From positions 62,001-126,000 of the forward strand of contig NZ_JAENJH010000011.1 in the NCBI RefSeq assembly GCF_016595675.1: 64,000 nucleotides of DNA, written 5' to 3'. The notes under the pieces were generated by a model, which was not told the DNA's origin, ran no database searches, and saw only the letters and a list, made by a program, of their open reading frames with translations. The position numbers and the translations under genes were made by a program. Below, in pieces: positions 16,553 through 24,083 of the stretch (its first letter is position 1; the number at the start of each line of letters is the position of its first letter). Source of the DNA: Prauserella cavernicola. GTDB lineage: Bacteria; Actinomycetota; Actinomycetes; Mycobacteriales; Pseudonocardiaceae.

Positions 16553-17977
16553 GTGAGCCGACGAGCGAAGATCGTATGCACCCTCGGCCCTGCGACGGCG
16601 ACGGCGGAGAAGGTCCGTGCGCTCGTCGAGGCCGGTATGGATGTCGCACGCATGAACTTCAGCCATGGCAGCCATGGCGACCACAAGCAGGTCTACGACC
16701 TCATCCGGAACGCGGCGGCGGAGACCGGCCGCGCGGTCGGAATCCTGGCCGACCTGCAGGGCCCCAAGATCCGGCTCGGTACCTTCGCGGGCGGTCCCGT
16801 CGAGTGGCGTACCGGTGACCGGGTCCGCATCACCGTCGAGGACGTGCAGGGCACCCACGACCGCGTCTCGACGACGTACAAGGGGCTCGCCAAGGACGCC
16901 AAGCCGGGCGACCGCCTGCTGGTCGACGACGGCAAGGTCGGTCTCGTGGTCGAGGGCGTCGAAGGCCCCGACGTGCTGTGCGAGGTGACCGAGGGCGGTC
17001 CCGTCAGCAACAACAAGGGTGTCTCGCTGCCGGGCATGGACGTGTCGGTGCCCGCGATGTCCGACAAGGACGTCGAGGACCTCGAGTTCGCCATGGAGCT
17101 GGGTGTCGACTTCGTCGCGCTGTCCTTCGTGCGCTCGCCCGCCGACATCGACCTGGTGCACCAGGTGATGGACCGGGTCGGCAAGGGCAGGGCGCCCGTC
17201 ATCGCCAAGCTCGAGAAGCCCGAGGCCGTCTACAACCTCGAGGCGATCGTGCTGGCCTTCGACGGCGTGATGGTGGCGCGCGGTGACCTCGGCGTCGAGC
17301 TGCCGCTCGAGCAGGTTCCGCTGGTGCAGAAGCGGGCCATCCAGATCGCCCGCGAGAACGCCAAGCCGGTGATCGTCGCGACGCAGATGCTCGACTCGAT
17401 GATCAACAACTCGCGCCCGACGCGCGCGGAGGCCTCGGACGTGGCCAACGCCGTGCTCGACGGCGCCGACGCGGTGATGCTCTCCGGCGAGACCAGCGTG
17501 GGCCGCTACCCGATCGAGACGGTCGAGACGATGAGCCGCATCGTCGAGGCCGTCGAGGCCGACCTGCCGTCGGTGCCGCCGTTGAGCCACGTGCCGCGGA
17601 CCAAGCGGGGCGTGATCTCCTACGCCGCCCGCGACATCGGCGAGCGCCTCAACGCCAAGGCACTGGTCGCGTTCACGCAGTCCGGTGACACCGTGCGCAG
17701 GCTGGCGCGGCTGCACACCCGGTTGCCGCTGCTCGCGTTCACGCCGCTGGAGAGCGTGCGCAGCCAGCTGACGATGACGTGGGGCACCACGGCGCGGATC
17801 GTGCCGCACGCCGACTCGACGGACCGCATGATCCAGCAGGTCGACCACGCGATGCTCGAGACCGGCCGCTACCAGGCGGGCGACCTCGTGGTCATCGTCG
17901 CGGGCTCGCCCCCGGGCACCATCGGCTCGACCAACCTGATCCGGGTGCACCGGCTCGGTGAGGACGACCACGCCTGA
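16553..17977 (+). CDS. pyk: Pyruvate kinase
   Basis: 474-residue glycolytic enzyme transferring phosphate from phosphoenolpyruvate to ADP. The sequence starts RRAKIVCTLGPAT and contains ARMNFSHG, DLQGPKIR, the active-site MVARGDLGVE and the motif VATQMLDSM, followed by SDVANAVLDGADAVMLSGET. It ends in a complete C-terminal allosteric domain with FTQSGDTVR. GTG 16553 is used; TAGGCT at 16539-16544 is 8 nt upstream and no ribosome-binding site is seen, consistent with a leaderless mRNA. With the PPi-phosphofructokinase 1.3 kb upstream, it makes a small glycolytic neighbourhood, though with separate promoters. Confidence 0.96.
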   Translation: MSRRAKIVCTLGPATATAEKVRALVEAGMDVARMNFSHGSHGDHKQVYDLIRNAAAETGRAVGILADLQGPKIRLGTFAGGPVEWRTGDRVRITVEDVQGTHDRVSTTYKGLAKDAKPGDRLLVDDGKVGLVVEGVEGPDVLCEVTEGGPVSNNKGVSLPGMDVSVPAMSDKDVEDLEFAMELGVDFVALSFVRSPADIDLVHQVMDRVGKGRAPVIAKLEKPEAVYNLEAIVLAFDGVMVARGDLGVELPLEQVPLVQKRAIQIARENAKPVIVATQMLDSMINNSRPTRAEASDVANAVLDGADAVMLSGETSVGRYPIETVETMSRIVEAVEADLPSVPPLSHVPRTKRGVISYAARDIGERLNAKALVAFTQSGDTVRRLARLHTRLPLLAFTPLESVRSQLTMTWGTTARIVPHADSTDRMIQQVDHAMLETGRYQAGDLVVIVAGSPPGTIGSTNLIRVHRLGEDDHA

Positions 17978-18014
17978 GGGGCGGGGCGCGGCGCGAGCGT
18001 GTTGAATCCCGGGC

Positions 18015-18920
18015 ATGACTGAGCTGGCGAGAGCAGCCGCGACAGGACTGGACACAGCGGCGGGCCACGGCGGGCAACAGGTGCTCGACCGGCTGGTCGG
18101 GCTGCTGGACCTGGAGAAGATCGAGGAGAATATCTTCCGCGGCGTGAGCCCGCCGCACTCGCCGACGCGGGTGTTCGGCGGGCAGGTCGCGGGACAGGCC
18201 CTCGTCGCCGCGGGCCGCACGGTGCCGGAGGAGCGCACGGTGCACTCGCTGCACGCGTACTTCATCCGGCCCGGCGACCCGAAGGTCCCGATCGTCTACG
18301 AGGTCGACCGCATCCGCGACGGTCGCTCGTTCACCACCCGGCGCGTCACCGCCGTGCAGCACGGCAAGGCGATCTTCGCTCTGTCCGCGTCGTTCCAGCT
18401 CGACGAGGACGGTGTGGAGCACTCCGAGCAGATGCCCGACGTCCCGGACCCGGAGTCGCTGCCGACGTTGCTCGAGCGCACGGGGGAGTACGCCGACAAG
18501 CTCGGGCTGCGGGCGCAGCCGCGGCCGATCGACATCCGCTACGTCAACGACCCGCCGTGGGTGACGAGGGAGAGCGGGGAACGGCCATCGCGCAACCAGG
18601 TCTGGATGCGGGCCGATGGCATGCTGGCCGACAGTCAGCTGCTGCACGTGTGCGTGCTGACCTACGCCTCGGACATGACGTTGCTGGACTCCGTGCTGGC
18701 GAGCCACGGCGTGTACTGGGACCTGGACCGTGTGCTGGGTGCGAGTCTCGACCACGCGCTGTGGTTCCACCGCCCGTTCCGGGCCGACGAGTGGTTCCTC
18801 TACGACAGTGGCTCGCCCACCGCGTCGGGCGCGCGCGGGCTGGCGACGGGCCGGTTCTTCTCCCGCGACGGCAGGCATCTCGCCACCGTCGTGCAGGAGG
18901 GTCTGATCAGGGTTCTCTGA
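18015..18920 (+). CDS. tesB: Acyl-CoA thioesterase II (TesB family)
   Basis: 301-residue double hot-dog thioesterase that hydrolyses acyl-CoA to free acid and CoA. The N-terminal hot-dog contains NIFRGVSPPHSPTRVFGGQVAGQAL and SLHAYFIRPGDPKVPIVYEV, and the C-terminal one SHGVYWDLDRVLGASLDHALWFHRPFRADEW, where the family's catalytic Asp-Gln-Thr triad is housed. The length is normal. The ATG follows pyruvate kinase by 37 bp, so it may share its transcript, although TTGAAT 7 nt before the ATG could be a weak leaderless -10. A long imperfect hairpin follows the stop. Confidence 0.93.
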   Translation: MTELARAAATGLDTAAGHGGQQVLDRLVGLLDLEKIEENIFRGVSPPHSPTRVFGGQVAGQALVAAGRTVPEERTVHSLHAYFIRPGDPKVPIVYEVDRIRDGRSFTTRRVTAVQHGKAIFALSASFQLDEDGVEHSEQMPDVPDPESLPTLLERTGEYADKLGLRAQPRPIDIRYVNDPPWVTRESGERPSRNQVWMRADGMLADSQLLHVCVLTYASDMTLLDSVLASHGVYWDLDRVLGASLDHALWFHRPFRADEWFLYDSGSPTASGARGLATGRFFSRDGRHLATVVQEGLIRVL

Positions 18921-18928
18921 GGTCGCGA

Positions 18929-18977
18929 CTGCGGTGAAGACCACCCGGTGCTCGGGTGAAGGTGGCCCTCACCGCAG
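18929..18977. terminator. Long imperfect hairpin after tesB
   Basis: Outer perfect 9-bp arms 18929-18937 and 18969-18977, and an inner 5-bp stem 18941-18945 with 18961-18965, form a long hairpin just after the tesB stop and before the end of the convergent hypothetical gene. It is probably a bidirectional terminator. Confidence 0.65.
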
Positions 18978-19006
18978 CGGCCGCATCCCTGGACTTCGGG
19001 GTCGTC

Positions 19007-19357
19007 TCAGCTGGCCACGTGCAGCGGGGCCCGGCCGCGCCGGTGATGGCGCGCCGGGTCCGTCTCGCCGCGCGTGGCCTCCTCGATGTCGGGGCCGAGC
19101 GCGAGGTGTGCGGCGAGGTAGGCGCGGCACGGCAGTTTGCCGCGCTTGCGCGGGAAGAACCGGGGCCGCCTGCCGTGGCACACCGAGCAGTGCCCGGTGG
19201 TGTCGAGGCGGTGTTCGGAGAGCACGGATCTCAGTGCGGCGACGAGCAACGTCGAGTGCTGGTGTGAGGAGCCTGCGTTCACCGTGTGGGTGACGTCGTC
19301 GAGCTTGCGGTGCACGCTCGCCTGCAGCGGGTTGACGATGTGGTCTCGCCCGGGCAC
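19007..19357 (-). CDS. Hypothetical protein with Cys-rich basic motif
   Basis: 116-residue protein of unknown function. An N-terminal part rich in His/Ser/Thr precedes GHCSVCHGRRPRFFPRKRGKLP at about 60-81, then CRAYLAAHLAL. This pattern of Cys-x2-Cys followed by a basic patch and a third Cys looks like a small zinc-binding, nucleic-acid-binding module. GTG 19355-19357 has an AGGTGAG site upstream. It is divergent from an Scr1-type HTH regulator across a 191-bp region that contains two palindromes, so the two genes may be co-regulated. It is probably a real gene because of its ordered motif, but no named family is recognised. Confidence 0.6.
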   Translation of the reverse strand: MPGRDHIVNPLQASVHRKLDDVTHTVNAGSSHQHSTLLVAALRSVLSEHRLDTTGHCSVCHGRRPRFFPRKRGKLPCRAYLAAHLALGPDIEEATRGETDPARHHRRGRAPLHVAS

Positions 19358-19426
19358 GTGGATCTCACCTGCGTTTCATTGCGTGGAACTCTTCAGCCAC
19401 CAACGCCCGGAGCCTACCCTGGGATT

Positions 19427-19462
19427 CTGCAAATTGCAGTCCACCGATTGGGCAACGTTGCC
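19427..19462. promoter_or_regulatory. Paired palindromes between divergent genes
   Basis: CTGCAAATTGCAG at 19427-19439 and GGCAACGTTGCC at 19451-19462 are both perfect palindromes, each made of GCAA and TTGC half-sites, with centres about 23 bp apart (two helical turns). They lie in the divergent region upstream of the HTH regulator gene and are good candidates for its operators. Confidence 0.55.
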
Positions 19463-19548
19463 TGTCGTGCCAGCGTCAATGCATCACCCGTTTCGGAAGC
19501 TGCTGGTTAGATGTCGAACGGGGACGCTCGTGAACCGGAGGTGAAGCC

Positions 19549-20421
19549 ATGACCCGAGGGCAAGGCCCGACCGTGCGGCGGCGGAGGCTGGCCAGCGAGC
19601 TGCGGCGGCTCCGGGAAGCGGCCGAGCTGACCATCGACGAGGTGGGCGAGAAACTCGAGTGCTCGGCCTCCAAGGTCAGCCGGATCGAGACCGGGCACGT
19701 GGGTGTCACCCCGCGCGACGCCAGGGACATGCTCGAGCTCTACGGCCTGCGCGGCGACGAGCAGGAGGCGCTGGTCCAGCTCGCCAGGGAGGCGCGCAAA
19801 CGCGGCTGGTGGCACGCGTACAACGAGGTGTTCACCGGTACCTTCGTCGGGCTCGAGGCCGACGCCAGTTCACTGCGGGCGTTCCAGGCGCTGCTGGTGC
19901 CGGGTCTGTTGCAGACCACGCGCTACGCGCACGCTGTGATCAGGGCGATGCGCCCGGACGCCGCCGACAGTGAGATCGACCGCCGGGTCGACGCGCGCAG
20001 GGAACGTCAGCAGCTCCTGCGCGACTCGCACCCGCCGGAGTACTGGGCGGTGATCGACGAGGCCGTGCTGCACCGGTGTGTCGGCGGCGCCGAGGTGATG
20101 GCCGAGCAGCTCACCAAGCTCGCCGAGCTCGCCCAGCTGCCGCACGTCACCATTCAGGTGGTTCCGCTGGAGGCGGGCGCGCACCCGGGAATGGAAGGCC
20201 CGTTTCTGATCCTGGGCTTTCCCGAGCAGGCCGATCACGACGTCGTGTACGTCGAGAGCACCAGCACGGGGCTGTACCTGGAGCTCGAGCCCGACGTGCG
20301 GCGATACGCGCTGATGTTCGATCATTTGCGGGCCACCGCACTGAGACCGGACGATTCGATCCGGCTGATCGAGGCCGCCGCGCGGCGGTTCGACACCTGC
20401 GGAACCAACGAAGCGAACTAA
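19549..20421 (+). CDS. XRE-type HTH regulator with DUF5753 domain (Scr1 family)
   Basis: 290-residue regulator. Residues about 8-65 form a helix-turn-helix of the XRE type (RLASELRRLREAAELTIDEV...CSASKVSRIETGHVGV). The rest is the DUF5753 domain, with the marker segments VPGLLQTTRYAHAVI, RRVDARRERQQLL, PEYWAVIDEAVLHR and LPHVTIQVVPLEAGAHPGMEG. In actinomycetes these regulators are routinely paired with a downstream DUF397 protein, and the pairs affect development and antibiotic production. Here the DUF397 gene starts 12 bp after the stop. A GGAGG site precedes ATG 19549. Confidence 0.93.
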   Translation: MTRGQGPTVRRRRLASELRRLREAAELTIDEVGEKLECSASKVSRIETGHVGVTPRDARDMLELYGLRGDEQEALVQLAREARKRGWWHAYNEVFTGTFVGLEADASSLRAFQALLVPGLLQTTRYAHAVIRAMRPDAADSEIDRRVDARRERQQLLRDSHPPEYWAVIDEAVLHRCVGGAEVMAEQLTKLAELAQLPHVTIQVVPLEAGAHPGMEGPFLILGFPEQADHDVVYVESTSTGLYLELEPDVRRYALMFDHLRATALRPDDSIRLIEAAARRFDTCGTNEAN

Positions 20422-20432
20422 GGAGTGGGGTC

Positions 20433-20642
20433 ATGGGGACCAAGGTCGACAGCGCCGGTCTGCACTGGCGCAAGAGCAGCCACAGCGGCGGCGGCAACGA
20501 CTGCGTCGAGATCGCCTTCACCGCCGACGGCACGGCTGTCCGCGACTCCAAGAACCCCGCCGTGGGGGCGCTGAGCCTGCCCGCGGCGGGGTGGGACGCC
20601 TTACTGAGCGCGGCGCGCTCGGGTGAGCTGAACCTGCGCTGA
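20433..20642 (+). CDS. DUF397 family protein
   Basis: 69-residue DUF397 protein. It contains the family core LHWRKSSHSGGGNDCVEIAF, then VRDSKNPAVGALSLP and W..LL. Such proteins act as partners or antagonists of the HTH/DUF5753 regulator encoded just upstream, as in the Scr1/Scr2 pair. ATG 20433 is preceded by AGGAGTGGGG starting at the regulator's stop codon, indicating co-translation. A strong terminator hairpin follows at once, so the pair forms a closed operon. Confidence 0.93.
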   Translation: MGTKVDSAGLHWRKSSHSGGGNDCVEIAFTADGTAVRDSKNPAVGALSLPAAGWDALLSAARSGELNLR

Positions 20643-20664
20643 CCTCCGGTTCTCCCGCAATTCC

Positions 20665-20714
20665 CCGGCCCCTTACCCCGGCCGCGCTCGTCGTGGCGCC
20701 GGGTAAGGGGCCGG
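20665..20714. terminator. Strong hairpin terminator after the HTH/DUF397 operon
   Basis: Perfect 14-bp inverted repeat (20665-20678 with 20701-20714) with a 22-nt GC-rich loop, 23 bp after the DUF397 stop. Confidence 0.8.
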
Positions 20715-20805
20715 ATCGTCTCCGCCCGACGTGAACGACCGATGCCCGCGCCTGCTCCTCAGGACGACTCTCGTGCTCATCACGAGGAACGAGGAGTTGA
20801 GAGGG

Positions 20806-21012
20806 ATGACGAGGATGCCGGCGGGATGGGCCTGGGACGCGGTGCAGGCAGAGGTGGCCTACCGCCAGGAGGAGCTGCGCAAGTCGGGCCGCGGCGGACG
20901 GGCGCGGGGGCGCCGCTGGGGCCGTCGCGGGACCACAGAGGTGCGGATCCCGGAGCAGCGGGTGACGGAGCACGACGCGGAGCGGGCCACGTCGCTGCCG
21001 CGCCCGAGCTGA
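20806..21012 (+). CDS. Small basic hypothetical protein
   Basis: 68-residue protein beginning MTRMPAGWAWDAVQAEVAYRQ, with a helical first half followed by a Gly/Arg-rich basic stretch (RGGRARGRRWGRRG) and an acidic-polar tail. ATG 20806 is preceded by a GAGGAG site at 20791. An in-frame start 75 bp upstream exists, but its extra sequence looks non-coding. It lies between a terminator and the LAL regulator gene (60-bp gap), so it might be its first operon partner. No family is recognised. Confidence 0.5.
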   Translation: MTRMPAGWAWDAVQAEVAYRQEELRKSGRGGRARGRRWGRRGTTEVRIPEQRVTEHDAERATSLPRPS

Positions 21013-21072
21013 GGCGGGGCGGTCATGCTCTGTGCGAAAACCGTGTCGGGGTTGTCGGTGGGGTAGGAGACA

Positions 21073-24072
21073 ATGCCTCACGTGCCCCGTCTCGGTTCTG
21101 GAATCCCGCTTGTCGGCCGTGTCGACGAGCTGGCGCGCCTGCGCGCCGCTGTCGATCGCGCGCGCCGCGCCGAGGCCGCCGCGGTGCTGCTGGCCGGCGA
21201 CGCCGGGGTCGGCAAGACCCGGCTGGTGACCGAGCTCGGCGGCCACGCCGAATCGCAGGGCGCGCTGGTGCTCACGGGCCGGTGCCTCGACGTCGGGGAG
21301 GGCGGGTTGCCGTACCTGCCCTTCGCCGAGGCACTGGCCCCGCTGGCCACGTCGGGCGACGACCCGGTCGCGCGGGCCGTGCGCGCGCGACCGGCGCTGG
21401 GGCGCCTGCTGCCCTTGGTTCCCGAGGCACCCGCCGCGGCGCCGGACTTCGCCATGGCCGGCGACGTCGACGTGCGGCCGCGGCTGCGTGCCGAGGTGGA
21501 TCTGGGGCAGCTGCAACTGTTCGACGCCGTGCTGGGTGTGCTCAGCGAGATCAGTGAACACCGGCCGGTGGTGCTGGTGCTGGAGGACCTGCATTGGGCC
21601 GACGGTTCCACCCGGAACCTGGTGTCGTTCCTCATCTCGCGGCTGCGGGCGCAGCGCGTGCTCATGGTCGGAACCTATCGCGAGGAGGACGTGTACCGGC
21701 GGCATCCATTGCGCGGGCTGCTCGTCGAGCTCGTGCGACTGCCCGCAGTCGAGCGCGTGGAGCTGCGGCCGTTCGGCGAGGCCGACGCGCGCGCGTTCGT
21801 CGAGGCGCTGGCCGAGAAGCCGTTGCCGCCCGACGTGCTGGCCGACATGGTCGCGCGCTCGGAGGGCAACCCGTTCTTCGCCGAGGAGCTGCTGGCCTCG
21901 AGTGACGACTGCGACGACCTGCCCGCCGGGCTGGCCGAGGTGCTGCTGGCCAGGCTGGAACGGCTCGGCCAGGACACGCGCCGGGTCCTGCGCGTGGTCG
22001 CGGTCGCGGGTGAGGGCGTGGCCCACGCGGCGCTGGCGGAGGTCTCCGGGCTCGGCGAGCTCGAACTGGACGAGGCGCTGCGCGAGGCCGTGCAGCACCA
22101 CGCGCTCGTGATCGAGCGTGGTTTCTACCAGTTCCGGCACGCGCTGTTGCAGGAGGCGGTCTACGCCGATCTGTTGCCGGGGGAGCGGACCCGCATGCAC
22201 GCGGCCTACGCCACGCGCGTCCGGACCAACCCGCAGGGCCGGGGCCGGGAGGCCAAACTCGCCTATCACAGCCTGCGGAGCAAGGACTTCCCTACGGCGC
22301 TGACGGCGCTGGTGCAGGCCGCCGACGAGGCTGCGCGGCTCGGCGCGCCGGGCACGGCGCTGCGGCATCTCGAACAGGCGCTGGAGATCTGGGACGCGGT
22401 GCCCGACTCCGCGCGGCCGGAGGGCTACGGCGAGCTGAAGCTGTTGATGGAGGCGTCGCACTACGCGGGCGCGTCCGGTGATCCCGAGCGGGCGATCGCC
22501 TTCGCGCGCTCAGCGGCCGAGGCCCTGCCGCCCGATCTCGACCGCGGGAGCGCGGCGATGGTGTGGCGCAGGCTCGCCGAGTCCCTGCTGTCACTGGACG
22601 GCTCGTTCGACGAGGCGCCGCCGACGATCGAGCGTGCGTGGGAACTCGTCGCCGACGCGGGCCCGAGCCGGGCGCGCGCGTGGGTGCTCGCCACGCGAGC
22701 CCAGATCCAGCGCGCGGAGCTGCGGCTGGAGGACGCGAGGTGGAGCGCCGAGAACGCGGTCGCCGACGCGCGCACCGTGGGCATCGGCGACGCGGAGGCC
22801 TCGGCACTGGTCACCTTGGGCGCGCTGGCCGACTCGGACGGCAAGGTCGACCAGGCTCGGCAGCGGCTCGTGGAGGGCGTGGCCAAGGCCCGCTCCACCG
22901 GGGCGCTGCACGTGGAGCTGCGGGCGATGTACTACCTCGCGCTGAGCCACGACGACCAGGGCGAGCTCGACCAGGCGCTGCGGCTCTACCGCAGTGGCGC
23001 CGACCGGGCAGAGGAGACCGGGCTGGCGTGGAGCGCGTTCGGCCTGAACTCGCGGCTGCGTTACGTCTCGGTGCGCTATCTCGTCGGGGACTGGCCCGAC
23101 GACGCCGTCGAGCGGCCGAGGTCGCCGGTCTCCAGCACGGTCACCACGATCATGAACACGGCCTGGGTCCACCTCATGGTCGCCAGGGGGCGCTTCGCCG
23201 AGGCGGAACGGCTCGTGGCCGATCTGCGCGCCCACTGGCGTTCTGATCTCTGGATCGCGATGGCGGCCACGGCGTCCGGCTCGGAGCTCGCCTACTGGCA
23301 GGGCGAGTACGAGCGGGCGGCCCGTCTGGTGCGGGATGGGGTCGCGCGGTTCGACGAGTTCTATCCCCGGGCACTGGGCGGCATCCGGATCTGCGCGCTC
23401 GGTCTCGAGGCCGCCGCCGCGTGGGCCACCGAGGCCCGGCTGCGCGGCGACACCGCGGCGGTCGCCGAGGCGGGCGAGCTGGGCGCGGCCTTGCTGGCGC
23501 ACGTGAGGGACTGCGTCGAGCACGGCACGCCGCGCTCGGGCACCATCGGCCCCGAGGGCCAGGCGTGGCTGTTGCGAGCGGAAGCGGCCGCGAGCGGGCT
23601 CGCCGGGCCCGCCGACGCGTCGCTGTGGGCGAAGGTGGTCGAGGCGTTCGGCTACGGCGCCGTGTACGAGCAGGCGATCTGCCGCCTGCGGCACGCCGAG
23701 GCGTTGCTGGCCGCGGGCGACACCGCGCCCGCGGCGCAGGAGCTCGGCGAGGCGCACGCGTTCGCCGAGCGGCTCGAGGCGGGACCGCTGCGCACGGCGG
23801 TGCGCGACCTCGCGCGCAGGGCGCGCGTGGAGCTGCCTGGCCTGGCACCGGCCAGGGACGTCGTGGACCTGCTCACCGAACGGGAACGCGCGGTGCTCGA
23901 GCGGGTCGCGCTCGGCCGGACCAACCGTCAGGTGGGCGAGGAGCTCTACATCAGCGAGAAGACCGTGAGCGTGCACCTGTCGCGGGCGATGGCGAAGCTC
24001 GGTGCGAGCAGGCGCGCCGAGGCCGTCGCCATCGCCTACGACAGGGGACTGCTCGCCAGGGCGGCTCCGTAG
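21073..24072 (+). CDS. Large ATP-binding LuxR-family (LAL) transcriptional activator
   Basis: 999-residue regulator of the MalT/LAL type. An AAA-like ATPase opens the protein, with Walker A GDAGVGKT at 42-49 and Walker B VVLVLEDLHWAD near 170. A middle region of about 500 residues is helical and TPR-like. The LuxR helix-turn-helix occupies the last 65 residues (LLTERERAVLERVALGRTNRQ...ISEKTVSVHLSRAMAKLG). Such proteins integrate a ligand signal and ATP binding to activate nearby or distant operons; many lie in secondary-metabolite clusters, but none is visible here. ATG 21073 starts 60 bp after a small gene. Its stop overlaps a short hairpin shared with the convergent aldehyde dehydrogenase. 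Confidence 0.93.
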   Translation: MPHVPRLGSGIPLVGRVDELARLRAAVDRARRAEAAAVLLAGDAGVGKTRLVTELGGHAESQGALVLTGRCLDVGEGGLPYLPFAEALAPLATSGDDPVARAVRARPALGRLLPLVPEAPAAAPDFAMAGDVDVRPRLRAEVDLGQLQLFDAVLGVLSEISEHRPVVLVLEDLHWADGSTRNLVSFLISRLRAQRVLMVGTYREEDVYRRHPLRGLLVELVRLPAVERVELRPFGEADARAFVEALAEKPLPPDVLADMVARSEGNPFFAEELLASSDDCDDLPAGLAEVLLARLERLGQDTRRVLRVVAVAGEGVAHAALAEVSGLGELELDEALREAVQHHALVIERGFYQFRHALLQEAVYADLLPGERTRMHAAYATRVRTNPQGRGREAKLAYHSLRSKDFPTALTALVQAADEAARLGAPGTALRHLEQALEIWDAVPDSARPEGYGELKLLMEASHYAGASGDPERAIAFARSAAEALPPDLDRGSAAMVWRRLAESLLSLDGSFDEAPPTIERAWELVADAGPSRARAWVLATRAQIQRAELRLEDARWSAENAVADARTVGIGDAEASALVTLGALADSDGKVDQARQRLVEGVAKARSTGALHVELRAMYYLALSHDDQGELDQALRLYRSGADRAEETGLAWSAFGLNSRLRYVSVRYLVGDWPDDAVERPRSPVSSTVTTIMNTAWVHLMVARGRFAEAERLVADLRAHWRSDLWIAMAATASGSELAYWQGEYERAARLVRDGVARFDEFYPRALGGIRICALGLEAAAAWATEARLRGDTAAVAEAGELGAALLAHVRDCVEHGTPRSGTIGPEGQAWLLRAEAAASGLAGPADASLWAKVVEAFGYGAVYEQAICRLRHAEALLAAGDTAPAAQELGEAHAFAERLEAGPLRTAVRDLARRARVELPGLAPARDVVDLLTERERAVLERVALGRTNRQVGEELYISEKTVSVHLSRAMAKLGASRRAEAVAIAYDRGLLARAAP

Positions 24073-24083
24073 CCTGCGGCTAC
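24069..24083. terminator. Short hairpin spanning two convergent stops
   Basis: GTAGCC (24069-24074) and GGCTAC (24078-24083) form a 6-bp stem with a 3-nt loop. It overlaps the LAL stop codon at 24070-24072 and that of the convergent aldehyde dehydrogenase at 24080-24082. It is a weak terminator candidate. Confidence 0.4.
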
